DNA from: Mycobacteroides saopaulense
GTDB lineage: Bacteria > Actinomycetota > Actinomycetes > Mycobacteriales > Mycobacteriaceae
DNA: 64,000 nucleotides
Assembly: GCF_001456355.1 (NCBI RefSeq)
Contig: NZ_CP010271.1
Coordinates: forward strand, 620,001-684,000
Direction of reading: 5' to 3'
Shown here piece by piece: positions 1-8,975 of this stretch. The notes beneath the pieces are model-generated. The model was given only the letters and a program-made list of their open reading frames with translations, had not been told where the DNA came from and did no database searches. The position numbers and the translations under genes are program-made. Each line of letters starts with the position of its first letter. Position 1 is the first letter of the stretch.

Positions 1-1
1 G

Positions 2-181
2 GTCCCGCGCACCGAGGAGAGCAGGTTCATGTCGATGTGCGAGGCGCGGCAGCTCCCGGCCGTGCGTATCGGCGTTGTCGATCAGGGTTCGGATTCCGTT
101 GAGGTGCAGGGACAGTTCTCGGTCACCCTGGCGGAGCTGCGCGAGGTTCACGAAGGTGTGCTGCCCGGATTGTTCGGATGA
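2..181 (+). CDS. purL: PurL C-terminal end (phosphoribosylformylglycinamidine synthase II), partial
   Basis: The window opens inside a reading frame that ends at a TGA at 179-181. The visible 59 residues include [20 protein letters not shown] and end VLPGLFG, which matches the C-terminal region of mycobacterial PurL. PurL converts formylglycinamide ribonucleotide to its amidine, using glutamine-derived ammonia, in purine synthesis. The stop overlaps the next ATG (ATGA), so the following hydrolase is probably translationally coupled. Position upstream of purF and purM fits the Rv0803-Rv0809 gene order. The start lies outside the window. Confidence 0.8.
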   Translation, partial: VPRTEESRFMSMCEARQLPAVRIGVVDQGSDSVEVQGQFSVTLAELREVHEGVLPGLFG

Positions 182-1980
182 GCGAGACTCCTGGAGTCCC
201 TGTCACGACAAGCACCGTCGATCCCGATGACTGGATCGGCCGCAGTTGGCTGGCATTCCAGGAGCTCGAGGAGCATTTCGAGAATCGGCACCCCTTGGTG
301 GCCTGGGCGTGGAATCTGCTGCGGCTGGATTTCTGCGGAATCGCCTTCGGCGCCTTGTTCTTCTGCCTGTCGCTGACGCCGTCGCTGATGCCGCGCACCT
401 GGTTGTTCCAGGGGCTGATCGGCGGCGCGACCGCGGCGATCGGTTACGGCATCGGTGTCGCGCTGTCCAAGCTGGTGTTGCGTTTCTGGCTGCGCCAGCA
501 GAAATGGTGGCCGCTGCGCGATCGCGTGATGGTGACCGCCAAGCTCGGAGTGGTGGTACTCGGGGCGGTGTGCTCGCTGGCCATGATCGTGCCCGCCGCC
601 CGCTGGCAGCGTCAGATCGCGGCGCTCATGGACACGCAAGGGCCGACGACGATGGAGTACTCAAAGGCCTTCCTCGTCTCGATTGCCGTAGGGGCGCTGT
701 TTATTTCGGTGGCCCGGATACTGCGTGACCTGGTTCGGCTACTGGCGCGATTCCTGATCCGTCGTCTGCGCCTGAGCCAGGAAGTGTCACTGCTCATCGG
801 CACCGCCATCGTGGCCGTGTTGACGATCATGTTGTTCAACGGTGTGTTGGTACGCGGGTTCTTCTCCGCCGCGAATGCCTCATTCGGCCCGCATAACGAC
901 ACCACGCGGGCCGGGGTGGAGCAGCCCATCCAACCCGAGCGTTCGGGGAGTCCGGCCTCGCTGGCCTCATGGGAAAGCCTCGGCTACGAGGGGCGCAATT
1001 TCGTTTCCGGGGGCTTGCATGCCGACGAGCTGACCAAGGTGAACGGTCGCCAGGCCAAGGAACCCATTCGCGTGTACGCGGGGCTGGAGACGGCCGATAC
1101 CGCCGAGGAGCGTGTCGACATCCTGGTGCGGGAATTGGAGCGCACCAAGGCTTTCGAGCGTAAGGCGCTGATCATCGTCCCGACTACCGGTACCGGTTGG
1201 GTGACACCTGCCGCCGCCCGCGGCATCGAGCTGATGTACAACGGGGACACCGCGATCGTCGCCACCCAGTACTCGTTCCTGCCCAGCTGGATCTCGTTCC
1301 TGGCCGACAAGAAGAAGGCACTGGCCTCGGGCAGGTTGTTGGTCGACACCGTCCAGAAGCGTTGGGCACAACAGCCGGTGGGTCACCGGCCCAAGTTGCT
1401 GATCTACGGCGAAAGTCTGGGCTCCTTTGCGGGACAAGGCGCATTCGACGGTCTGGGTGATATTCGCGCGGCGGGGGTCGACGGGGTGTTGTGGACCGGT
1501 CCGCCGAACTTCAGTCAGATCTGGAACGAGCTGGTGTCCAAGCGTGATCGGGGCACGCTAGAAGCGCTCCCAGTGTACGACAGCGGATTCACGGCCCGTT
1601 TCGCGATAGGTCCCGACATCGATGCGCTGGCCAAACCGCCATGGCAGAACCCGAGGGTGTTGTTCGTGCAGCATCCGTCGGACCCCGTGACCTGGTGGTC
1701 CACCGATCTGCTGTTCAGCGAACCGGATTGGCTCAAGGAGGCGCCGGTGGGCGATCGGTCCGCGGCCATGCGCTGGTATCCGATCGTCACCTTCTGGCAA
1801 GTGGCCGCCGACCTGGCCAACGCCGTCGGGGTGCCCGATGGGCACGGCCATAACTACGGCATCTCGTCGGTCAACGGTTGGGCCGCCATCGCCCCGCCGG
1901 ATGGCTGGACCCCACAGGACACCGAACGCATCCGGAAGGCTCTGGACGACACCGCGTCGCTCGACGGCCCCGACACGTGA
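178..1980 (+). CDS. Membrane alpha/beta-hydrolase family protein (Abhydrolase_9 type)
   Basis: This 600-residue protein has an N-terminal membrane half and a C-terminal hydrolase half. Hydrophobic segments occur at roughly residues 55-75, 80-105, 120-145, 160-180 and 200-220. The C-terminal half contains [10 protein letters not shown] with the presumed nucleophile Ser413 and a late GHGHNYG that could supply the His. This is the layout of the actinobacterial Abhydrolase_9 family, whose physiological substrate is unknown. The start is fixed by an ATGA overlap with purL and the end by a GTGA overlap with the next gene, so it belongs to one transcriptional unit with them. Function beyond serine hydrolase is inference. 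Confidence 0.8.
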   Translation: MSETPGVPVTTSTVDPDDWIGRSWLAFQELEEHFENRHPLVAWAWNLLRLDFCGIAFGALFFCLSLTPSLMPRTWLFQGLIGGATAAIGYGIGVALSKLVLRFWLRQQKWWPLRDRVMVTAKLGVVVLGAVCSLAMIVPAARWQRQIAALMDTQGPTTMEYSKAFLVSIAVGALFISVARILRDLVRLLARFLIRRLRLSQEVSLLIGTAIVAVLTIMLFNGVLVRGFFSAANASFGPHNDTTRAGVEQPIQPERSGSPASLASWESLGYEGRNFVSGGLHADELTKVNGRQAKEPIRVYAGLETADTAEERVDILVRELERTKAFERKALIIVPTTGTGWVTPAAARGIELMYNGDTAIVATQYSFLPSWISFLADKKKALASGRLLVDTVQKRWAQQPVGHRPKLLIYGESLGSFAGQGAFDGLGDIRAAGVDGVLWTGPPNFSQIWNELVSKRDRGTLEALPVYDSGFTARFAIGPDIDALAKPPWQNPRVLFVQHPSDPVTWWSTDLLFSEPDWLKEAPVGDRSAAMRWYPIVTFWQVAADLANAVGVPDGHGHNYGISSVNGWAAIAPPDGWTPQDTERIRKALDDTASLDGPDT

Positions 1981-2621
1981 GCTCCCGTGTTCGCGCCGTG
2001 GCTCTGGCCGTCGTGCTCGTGGCATGGCCGGCGGTGCTGGAACGGTTCCCGCAGCGCTGGCGGCCATTGATCGGCGCGGGCGCGAGTACCGCACTCGCGG
2101 CGACGGTGGGGACTCCCCTGGGTCTGCGGCACCCGCAGCTGGGGGTGGGTATGCGGCTCGGCGGGGTCGCCGCGTCGGTCGTCGCGGTTGCCGTCGGTGC
2201 GTCGCCGGCGCTGAAGCCGGTGCGCACCTCGATGCGTCAGCGCGATATCGACCTTCATCCCGCGGTGTGGTTGGGTTTGCACATTCCGGTGGGCACCGTG
2301 TGGTCGGAGGAACTCGCCTTCCGCGGCGTGCTGCAACCGATGGCCGTCGAGGCATTTGACCGCGCTCTGGGCGTCGTGGTCCAGGCCGTGGCGTTCGGGT
2401 TCGCCCATATCCGGCCCGCCCGCGCTGCAGGTGACTCAGTACCCGGGACAGTGCTGGTCACCGCGTTGTTCGGCGGGCTGTTGGGTTGGTTGCGGGAACG
2501 ATCGGGGAGCCTTGCCTCGCCGGTGCTGGCCCACCTCGCGCTCAACGAGGCCGGTGCGGTGGCCGCTCTGTGTGTCGCGCGGCGCAATGTCGACTCACGG
2601 CGAGAAAGTGCGAGCAACTGA
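1977..2621 (+). CDS. CPBP (CAAX-like) intramembrane metalloprotease
   Basis: This 214-residue integral membrane protein is placed at GTG 1977, which overlaps the preceding stop as GTGA; a longer reading frame from 1878 lies inside the hydrolase gene and is rejected. The second half carries the CPBP/Abi signature: EELAFRG (paired Glu and Arg), then a His in FGFAHIRPA, then LAHLALNE near the C terminus. Family members are Rce1-like intramembrane proteases or membrane-associated immunity-type proteins. It corresponds by position to Rv0804. The substrate is unknown. Confidence 0.78.
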   Translation: MSSRVRAVALAVVLVAWPAVLERFPQRWRPLIGAGASTALAATVGTPLGLRHPQLGVGMRLGGVAASVVAVAVGASPALKPVRTSMRQRDIDLHPAVWLGLHIPVGTVWSEELAFRGVLQPMAVEAFDRALGVVVQAVAFGFAHIRPARAAGDSVPGTVLVTALFGGLLGWLRERSGSLASPVLAHLALNEAGAVAALCVARRNVDSRRESASN

Positions 2622-2656
2622 TACCAAAATTCGACATTCGGCGGAATACTGCACGG

Positions 2657-3259
2657 ATGGCCTCGAACTGGATGAGCAGGGCCGGCGCAGCACTGGCAGG
2701 CATGATGATCGCTGCCGGGTTGGCGCTGGCCGCACCCGCAGCCGCCGACTCCGGACAGGGCGCGTCGCTGCCCGTGTTCGTTCCGTACCCCTCGGACTGG
2801 TCACCGGACACCTCTGTGTTCCCCTACAACATGTGGCAGAGCCGGGCCAACGATGAGCAATTCACCGCGATGCGCGATTCGTGTCAGTGGTTCAACGCGC
2901 AGTACGACACCCTGATGGGCTCGGTGTACGGATTCCAGAACTACCTGCGCGACCACCACGACGTATGGGCCGCGTCGGGTTCGGACGCCGTCGGCAATGT
3001 GGTGACCGCCAATCTGGATCAGTCGGCGGCGTTCCTGGATCCCCGGGTGCACGCGCTGTACATCACCAACTATCCGGATCAGAGTCAGTACTCGCCGCTG
3101 TACAACGGCGACTCCTTCTACCACCTGTGGTTCCAGTTCACCCAGATCAGCGACAAGATCAAACAGCAGCTGCCGTCTGGGGTGATCAACGCCAATATCG
3201 CCACGGCCAACGTCTACGGGAACACCATCCGCGATTCCGGAGTGTGCAACGGGGCCTAA
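2657..3259 (+). CDS. Secreted protein of unknown function
   Basis: The 200-residue product starts with a Sec signal: a hydrophobic stretch around residues 7-24 ending in PAAADS. The mature part is rich in aromatic residues (QYDTLMGSVYGFQNYL, FYHLWFQFTQIS) and has two Cys, one early (SCQWF) and one near the C terminus (SGVCNGA), possibly forming a disulfide. A start at 2486 would put the signal peptide far inside the protein, so ATG 2657 is preferred; ATG 2672 is also possible. It follows the CPBP gene by 35 bp. I do not recognise a family with certainty. Confidence 0.7.
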   Translation: MASNWMSRAGAALAGMMIAAGLALAAPAAADSGQGASLPVFVPYPSDWSPDTSVFPYNMWQSRANDEQFTAMRDSCQWFNAQYDTLMGSVYGFQNYLRDHHDVWAASGSDAVGNVVTANLDQSAAFLDPRVHALYITNYPDQSQYSPLYNGDSFYHLWFQFTQISDKIKQQLPSGVINANIATANVYGNTIRDSGVCNGA

Positions 3260-3282
3260 GCGCCCCAGATAGGCTGGCGGGC

Positions 3283-3669
3283 ATGCCAGCTCGCGTCCCC
3301 GATGCCGCATCGACCCGAGCGGCTGTGCTCGCGGTGGCCGAGTGGTTGCGCGACCCGCAGGTCGGGGAGCCGCCGCGCGGCGCCCTTGCCGATGCCGTCC
3401 GGTTCACCGCACGCACTCTTGCCGCTGATGCGCCCGGAGCCTCCGTGGAAGTACGGGTCCCTCCATTCGTTGCGGTGCAATGCATCCCGGGGCCACGCCA
3501 CACGCGCGGAACCCCACCAAATGTCGTGGAGACCACGCCGCGCACCTGGCTGCTGCTGGCGACGGGGCTGCTGACCCTGGATCAAGCCACTGCCGAGCGC
3601 GCCGTCACCGTATCCGGATCACGTGCCGGCGAGATCGCCGACTGGCTGCCACTGGTGCCGCTGCACTAG
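3283..3669 (+). CDS. Sterol-carrier-like protein (Rv0807 type)
   Basis: This short cytosolic protein of 128 residues matches the position and length of Rv0807, annotated as a bacterial sterol carrier family protein. It starts at ATG 3283 after a purine-rich stretch (AGGCTGGCGGGC) that could serve as ribosome binding site. The sequence has VEVRVPPFVAVQCIPG and an Arg/Thr-rich PNVVETTPRTWL segment typical of these small SCP-like proteins. The stop codon interlocks with the stop of the opposite-strand DoxX gene (CTAG). No lipid ligand can be read from the sequence. Confidence 0.68.
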   Translation: MPARVPDAASTRAAVLAVAEWLRDPQVGEPPRGALADAVRFTARTLAADAPGASVEVRVPPFVAVQCIPGPRHTRGTPPNVVETTPRTWLLLATGLLTLDQATAERAVTVSGSRAGEIADWLPLVPLH

Positions 3670-4994
3670 CGGAAGAACGGGTACTCCTGCACCCAGTGGA
3701 ACCCGCGGTTGCGCAGCGGGAAGCTGTTTGGGTCCATTCGTTTCAGCATGATCGTCACCGGTTGTTCGTACATCCTCCCGCCGAGCATCAGCGCGTCGAC
3801 ATTCGGCTGGCTGTAAGTGAGGTCGGCGAATGGCGGCTGTCTCCCGACCTTTCCGTCGGTGTCATCCGAGGCATTGGTGAGCAGCAGGTGGCCGCCCCGG
3901 AATTCGGCTAGGACGGCCGTGAGATTGCCGTTCATGTGCTGGTAGGTGGCCATCCCCGGTCGGTCGAAAACGATTGCTTGCCAACGATTCCTGTCCGTGG
4001 CATAGGGCGGTACGAACACTCCGTCGACGAAGAACCCCTGTACCGACCACATGCCGTACAGCTGTGACTTGGGCGCGCCGCCCCCGTACTCGTGCCAGGT
4101 CACCCAGCCCTCGTAAACGCCGCCCAGCGCGACCCAGACGCCCAGGGCGACCTGAAGCCAGACCGCGAGGCGATTGCGCCGGCGATCGACGAACAGTGAC
4201 GGTTGCGTCAGCGGATCGCAGGAACGTTGCCGCACAAACACATTGACGAGACGTTTGAGGTAGGGAGCGAGCAGGACCAGGCTCAGCAGCAACAGATGAA
4301 AGGACAACAGTTTGACGGGCACGTCGAACGCCATGTTCATCAGGAAGACCTGGGCCATGCCGGCCAGACTCAGCACAGTGCCCAGGACTGCCGTGCGGGG
4401 CACGAACAACAGCAGCCCGGCGATGACTTCCACCGCGCCCAAAGCCATCTCGTAGGGGTACGAGCTGCCGACCTGTAGCCAGAGCACGGAGGCCGGACTC
4501 AGGGTGCCGTACGGCTGCAGTAGCTGAGCCAACGTCGGTCCCGGCATCTGGGTGGGGATGAGCTTGGCGAATCCGTAGAAGAGCATCTGCCCGCCCAGGC
4601 ATATGCGCAGGAACAGCGTGAACCAGGCCAGCAGTCGGGGATAGGAGGAGACATGGCGGTCGAGCATGGTCCACAGCGCCGTGGCCATCATCGCGACGAC
4701 CAGGATGCAGAACGTGAACACCCAGATGGCGGCCTGGTCGCCGCTTCCAGAGTCCTCGTGCAGCACCGCGTCCACGCCGAACAGACTTCTGCCGACCCAG
4801 CTCGTGACGGGGTTCAACAGGGACATCGCCGCGAGCACCGCTTGGCCTCCGATCACCCGGCCGGCAACGCCCAGCAGGGCGTACGGAATCTGGGTGAAAA
4901 GCAGACAGAACAGCCCGAAGTAGACAACGCAGAATCGGAACACGACTCGTGTCAGCGGGTGCCACGAGGTGGATGCAGCAGTGGCCTGGGTCAC
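3666..4994 (-). CDS. DoxX-family multi-span membrane protein
   Basis: The product is a 442-residue polytopic membrane protein. An early membrane span is followed by a DoxX-like core around residues 130-260 (ICLGGQMLFYGFAKLIPTQM, VIAGLLLFVPRTAVLGTVLS) and a large soluble C-terminal domain of about 130 residues that ends FHWVQEYPFFR. DoxX proteins are linked to redox or thiol stress at the membrane, but the role of this long mycobacterial form is not known. The start is GTG 4994. It is transcribed towards the sterol-carrier gene and shares a CTAG stop overlap with it, and it diverges from purF about 100 bp away. Confidence 0.72.
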   Translation of the reverse strand: MTQATAASTSWHPLTRVVFRFCVVYFGLFCLLFTQIPYALLGVAGRVIGGQAVLAAMSLLNPVTSWVGRSLFGVDAVLHEDSGSGDQAAIWVFTFCILVVAMMATALWTMLDRHVSSYPRLLAWFTLFLRICLGGQMLFYGFAKLIPTQMPGPTLAQLLQPYGTLSPASVLWLQVGSSYPYEMALGAVEVIAGLLLFVPRTAVLGTVLSLAGMAQVFLMNMAFDVPVKLLSFHLLLLSLVLLAPYLKRLVNVFVRQRSCDPLTQPSLFVDRRRNRLAVWLQVALGVWVALGGVYEGWVTWHEYGGGAPKSQLYGMWSVQGFFVDGVFVPPYATDRNRWQAIVFDRPGMATYQHMNGNLTAVLAEFRGGHLLLTNASDDTDGKVGRQPPFADLTYSQPNVDALMLGGRMYEQPVTIMLKRMDPNSFPLRNRGFHWVQEYPFFR

Positions 4995-5096
4995 TTTTGC
5001 GATGGTACCGACGCGACCGGGCCAGCCGATTCCCCAATCAGCAACCTTCCCCGTAGACTGGAGCAGTCACCCACCCCCCACCAGGGAGCAGCCATA

Positions 5097-6611
5097 GTGA
5101 CCGCACAGCCAATCGAGCTGGAAAACGACCCACGCGAAGAATGCGGCGTATTCGGGGTCTGGGCACCCGGCGAAGAGGTAGCAAAACTCACCTATTACGG
5201 CCTGTACGCGCTGCAGCACCGCGGCCAGGAAGCCGCCGGTATCGCGGTGGCCGATGGCTCCCAGATCGTGGTGTTCAAGGATCTCGGCCTGGTCAGTCAG
5301 GTGTTCGACGAGCAGACCCTCGCCGCCATGCAGGGACATGTCGCGGTTGGGCATTGCCGCTACTCGACCACCGGCTCGGTCACCTGGGAGAACGCCCAGC
5401 CGGTGTTCCGGACCACGGCAGCCGGCACCGGAGTCGCCCTGGGGCACAACGGGAACCTGGTCAACACCGCCGAACTCACCGAGCGGGCGCGTGATGCGGG
5501 GCTGATCAACCCGAAGACCCCGGGCATGGCCACCACCGATTCGGACATCATGGGTGCGCTGCTGGCACACGGAGCTGCCGACGCCACTCTCGAGCAGGCC
5601 GCGATGGCGCTGCTGCCCACCGTGCGTGGCGCGTTTTGCCTGGTCTTCGCCGACGAGAACACGTTGTACGCGGCGCGCGATCCGTACGGCGTGCGGCCGC
5701 TGTGCCTGGGCCGCCTCGACACCGGTTGGGTGGTGGCCTCCGAGACCGCCGCCCTGGACATCGTGGGCGCCTCGTTTGTCCGGGACATCGAGCCCGGCGA
5801 GCTGCTGGCCATCGATGCCGACGGGGTGCGCTCCAGCCGGTTCGCCAATGCGACCCCGAAGACCTGTGTCTTCGAATACGTCTATCTGGCACGCCCCGAC
5901 AGCATGCTCGACGGGCGCTCGGTGCATTCCACCCGCGTGGAGATCGGGCGCCGTCTGGCGGCCGAGCACACCGTCGACGCGGACCTGGTGATCGGCGTTC
6001 CCGAGTCCGGCACTCCGGCGGCCGTCGGCTACGCGCAGGGATCGGGTATTCCGTACGGACAGGGCTTGATGAAGAACGCCTATGTGGGCCGTACCTTCAT
6101 CCAACCCTCGCAGACCATCCGTCAGCTCGGTATTCGGTTGAAGCTCAACCCTCTCCGCGAGGTGATCCGCGGTAAGCGGCTCGTGGTGGTGGACGATTCG
6201 ATCGTTCGTGGTAACACCCAGCGGGCACTGATCCGGATGTTGCGCGAGGCGGGAGCCGCCGAGGTGCATGTGCGCATCGCCTCGCCACCAGTGCGCTGGC
6301 CTTGCTTCTACGGCATCGACTTCGCTTCTCCCGCAGAACTTATCGCCAACGCGGTGGAGTCGGACGATGAGATGCTCGATGGTGTCCGCACCGCGATTGG
6401 TGCCGATACGTTGGGCTATATCTCGGCCGAGGGGATGGTCGCGGCCACCCAGGAACCGCGCTCGCGGTTGTGCTGCGCGTGCTTCGACGGCAACTACCCG
6501 ATCGAGTTGCCCAAGGAAACTGCTCTCGGCAAGAACGTGGTCGAGAACATGCTCGCGGCTACAGCCCGGGAGACGTCGACCGACAGTGCTGAATCCGTCC
6601 AGGCGCGCTAG
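5097..6611 (+). CDS. purF: Amidophosphoribosyltransferase
   Basis: PurF makes 5-phosphoribosylamine from PRPP and glutamine, the first committed step of purine synthesis. The N-terminal nucleophile glutamine amidotransferase domain follows a short propeptide: the presumed catalytic residue is Cys16 in REECGVFG, exposed after cleavage. The C-terminal phosphoribosyltransferase domain has the PRPP loop VVVDDSIVRGNT. Cysteines in KTCVFEYVYL, RWPCFYG and LCCACFDG fit the [4Fe-4S] cluster of the B. subtilis-type enzyme. GTG 5097 is chosen; an upstream extension to 4653 runs antisense through the DoxX gene. Unlike M. tuberculosis, purM is not adjacent but about 16 kb away. Confidence 0.97.
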   Translation: MTAQPIELENDPREECGVFGVWAPGEEVAKLTYYGLYALQHRGQEAAGIAVADGSQIVVFKDLGLVSQVFDEQTLAAMQGHVAVGHCRYSTTGSVTWENAQPVFRTTAAGTGVALGHNGNLVNTAELTERARDAGLINPKTPGMATTDSDIMGALLAHGAADATLEQAAMALLPTVRGAFCLVFADENTLYAARDPYGVRPLCLGRLDTGWVVASETAALDIVGASFVRDIEPGELLAIDADGVRSSRFANATPKTCVFEYVYLARPDSMLDGRSVHSTRVEIGRRLAAEHTVDADLVIGVPESGTPAAVGYAQGSGIPYGQGLMKNAYVGRTFIQPSQTIRQLGIRLKLNPLREVIRGKRLVVVDDSIVRGNTQRALIRMLREAGAAEVHVRIASPPVRWPCFYGIDFASPAELIANAVESDDEMLDGVRTAIGADTLGYISAEGMVAATQEPRSRLCCACFDGNYPIELPKETALGKNVVENMLAATARETSTDSAESVQAR

Positions 6612-7135
6612 CGGTTAGGCCCTTGGGGCGGGTACTTCTCATCGACGACCGCGTCCTGCAGCACAGCGAAGCGTCTTTTGGCGATGCTGATGACGGAGTC
6701 GATTTTGTGCTCGACGGCCACCATGAAGGAATGGTGCAGCCCGCCGGAGAGTAGGACTTCGTCGATCAGTACGAAAAGGTCCGCGGATACCGATGTTTCA
6801 CCCTCGTAGATGTTGAGCACAATGGTGATGGTTGCGCCTTGCATCCATTTCGAGACAACCTGGAACCGGCCCCGGCGAGCGGTGAGCAGTTGATCCCTCG
6901 GGGTCGTCTCGACGACTTCCCACTCGATGGGCGTCAGCACACCGACAATGCCGGTAAGTGAGCTGAAGGTGTCTCCGGCGACAAAGTCTCGGGCGCGGCG
7001 TCGGGTGTTGGCGAACACCAGCGGGGTGCGGTTGCCTATTTGAACATCGTCGGCCCCTGGCACTTCAACGTGGGCAATGGTGTAGATCTCGTTCAGTCTG
7101 CGGGCGATCTCAAAATGCCGCTCGGCAGATAGCAA
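6608..7135 (-). CDS. Hypothetical protein, 175 aa
   Basis: This soluble protein has no signal peptide and no motif I recognise. It alternates beta-rich stretches (ATITIVLNIYEGETSVSADL) with a C-terminal helix and ends in a basic, Pro-rich tail. The fold could be SRPBCC/START-like on the basis of strand and helix order, but this is a guess. It shares a CTAG stop overlap with purF on the opposite strand. It marks the left edge of the accessory block between purF and purM. Codon use looks like its neighbours. Confidence 0.55.
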   Translation of the reverse strand: MLSAERHFEIARRLNEIYTIAHVEVPGADDVQIGNRTPLVFANTRRRARDFVAGDTFSSLTGIVGVLTPIEWEVVETTPRDQLLTARRGRFQVVSKWMQGATITIVLNIYEGETSVSADLFVLIDEVLLSGGLHHSFMVAVEHKIDSVISIAKRRFAVLQDAVVDEKYPPQGPNR

Positions 7136-7212
7136 ACTTTCCCCCCTTGGCCCGATCTTGTGCCTGAGGCTATGTGACGAATGTGACGGGTGCGATGACC
7201 GAATCAGTCGAA

Positions 7213-8226
7213 TTACTTGACCGAACGCGCATCGTTTCGGTATTGCGCCGGGGAGGCGCCGGTCCAGCGCCGGAACGCGCGGGTGAATGCACTGACTTCG
7301 GAGAAGCCAAGGCGGGCCGATATATCCGTGAGCGTCTCGGTCCCGATCTTGAGACTTTTGATGGCTTCGTCGCGCAGGGTTGTATCGCGGATCTCGCGCA
7401 CCGATGTGCCGAACTCGGTGCGCAGTGTGCGCTGTAGTGAAGACGGAGTCATGCTCAGAGTCCGAGCGATCTCGTCGACCGATGGGATCTGCTGCCCAAC
7501 AGCTGATTTGATGATCCTACCGATTCGATCTGGCAGTTGGTGGTCGTAGCGTCCCGAGCCGAAGATGATCTCTTCCGGCCGATCGCGGATCGTCGTGATT
7601 TCTTCCTCGGAACGCAGGATCGGCGCGTCCAGATGCTCGGCATCGAAAACCAAACTCAATGTGTCGCAGCCATATTCCGCAGGGGCCTTGAACATCGGGT
7701 GGTAGTCGGAGGCGCCGTCCGGCCTGGGGTGCGGAAAGCAGACGTGGTGGGCGCGGATCCGGCGCATTGTCGCCCAGCTCATTCCCCGTATTGCGAGGGC
7801 CAACAGCCACTCGGTGACGGTGATGTCGGTTATCTGCAGGTATGAGAGATCGATGGCCACCGTGGCCAGGTCACCGCTCCTGGTGACGGTCATGGTGGGG
7901 ACCACTGGAATCGCATCCCGAAAGGCGGTCGATCGCACGATGGCAGCGTCGATGTTGCCGCAGGAGGCCAGGCTGAACAGGAGGACTTGAGTGGTGCCGA
8001 GGGGGATCGGCACACCGCTCACCCCGAAGGACTCGTCCTCTATGCGGGAGAATATGTCGTGTACGAGAATCCTGAGCTGCTCGACGGAGATCTGGGTGAG
8101 TTCTCCGGCGAGGAAGCGCGGTGAGATCCCTGCCGCGACGAGCATTTCGGCGGCATCCCAACCCTGCTCGCGCGTCAAGTCGAGGGCCGCAGTGCCCCAT
8201 CGGGCAGGGATCGACCACTCTCTCAC
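7213..8226 (-). CDS. AraC-family transcriptional regulator (arabinose-binding-like N domain)
   Basis: The 337-residue regulator has an N-terminal ligand-binding-like region and a C-terminal double helix-turn-helix (residues about 235-335): PSVDEIARTLSMTPSSLQR, then DISARLGFSEVSAFTRAFRR followed by GASPAQYR, the hallmark of AraC proteins. GTG 8226 is preferred because AGGAGGTG sits just upstream of it; a reading frame from 8286 adds 20 residues without such a site. Its target is not obvious from the neighbours, a hypothetical gene and a MarR gene on the same strand. Confidence 0.85.
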   Translation of the reverse strand: MREWSIPARWGTAALDLTREQGWDAAEMLVAAGISPRFLAGELTQISVEQLRILVHDIFSRIEDESFGVSGVPIPLGTTQVLLFSLASCGNIDAAIVRSTAFRDAIPVVPTMTVTRSGDLATVAIDLSYLQITDITVTEWLLALAIRGMSWATMRRIRAHHVCFPHPRPDGASDYHPMFKAPAEYGCDTLSLVFDAEHLDAPILRSEEEITTIRDRPEEIIFGSGRYDHQLPDRIGRIIKSAVGQQIPSVDEIARTLSMTPSSLQRTLRTEFGTSVREIRDTTLRDEAIKSLKIGTETLTDISARLGFSEVSAFTRAFRRWTGASPAQYRNDARSVK

Positions 8227-8434
8227 AGCACCTCCTGTAGCAAGATTCCAGCAAGTGATCTTGGTACAGAACGTTGCCAGTTTCAACTATTAGCGCCGAG
8301 AAAGTATCGCGTGGCGGCCATGGCCGCGTGGACAGCGCCACCTGTGCGCACGGCCGGCCGGTCTCATTGTTCAGATTGGCAATGACTGGATCTGTCGATT
8401 TTCTTGACCGAATCGCGCACTGCCCGTGCTGGTC

Positions 8435-8902
8435 TCACCGGACCCGATACCGGGGTACGTCAATTCCGCGTGCCCGCAACGATTCCGATACCTTGCCCAG
8501 TAGTCGCAAGAGCTCGGCCTGCTCTTTCGTGCCCAGGTCGTCGAAAAGCGAGGCCGAGGCCAGCTCGGACGGCCCGAGCTGGTCCTGTGCGACTTGTGAG
8601 CCGGCGTCGGTGATTTCAACGCAGGTGATCCGGCGATCGCGCGCATGGGGGGTGCGCCGAACCAGCCCTTCTCTTTCGAGTCCATCGATCAGCACCGTCA
8701 TGTTCCGCGGTGACATCCCCAGGTAGTCGCCGAGTTCGCTCATCCCAATGGGGTCGGTGCGGGTGGACAGGCCGACGAGCACTGTCGCGCGTGGCACGGT
8801 CATGCCTCCGCCGGTCGGGATGTTCGACTGGGTCCACTGCGTCGCCGCTTTCGACACCTTGAGCAGGGCGAAGAGGAGTTCTCGTGTTGTTGTGCTTGAC
8901 AT
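8435..8902 (-). CDS. MarR-family transcriptional regulator
   Basis: This 155-residue protein contains a MarR winged helix: MSELGDYLGMSPRNMTVLID as the recognition region, then GLVRRTPHARDRRITCVEIT as the wing with the DxR signature. ATG 8902 is preferred over a start 15 nt upstream because it matches the usual MarR length. The gene diverges from a short-chain dehydrogenase gene with only 73 bp between starts. That gap holds an AT-rich imperfect palindrome, so the dehydrogenase gene is the likely target and the regulator probably represses both. Confidence 0.87.
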   Translation of the reverse strand: MSSTTTRELLFALLKVSKAATQWTQSNIPTGGGMTVPRATVLVGLSTRTDPIGMSELGDYLGMSPRNMTVLIDGLEREGLVRRTPHARDRRITCVEITDAGSQVAQDQLGPSELASASLFDDLGTKEQAELLRLLGKVSESLRARGIDVPRYRVR

Positions 8903-8919
8903 GGCCAATCTTAACAATT

Positions 8920-8945
8920 GATAATATTACGGACGGTAAGTTATC
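8920..8945. promoter_or_regulatory. Candidate MarR operator / divergent promoter palindrome
   Basis: A 26-bp imperfect palindrome with arms GATAA and TTATC flanks a TTACGGACGGTAA core that is itself nearly symmetric. It lies between the divergent MarR and SDR starts in a locally AT-rich patch that also contains TAATAT, -10-like on either strand. Position and symmetry suggest an operator; the protein that binds it is inference. Confidence 0.5.
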
Positions 8946-8975
8946 CACTAATCATAAACCTCAAGGGAGACCGTT

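Noticed and set aside
5067..6269. 400-codon open frame antisense to purF
   Set aside because: It mirrors purF codon by codon in GC-rich DNA, has no ribosome site and no motif; purF is certain on the other strand.
7174..7437. 87-codon + frame at the 3' end of the AraC gene
   Set aside because: It lies antisense to the conserved AraC helix-turn-helix coding region and lacks any supporting feature.
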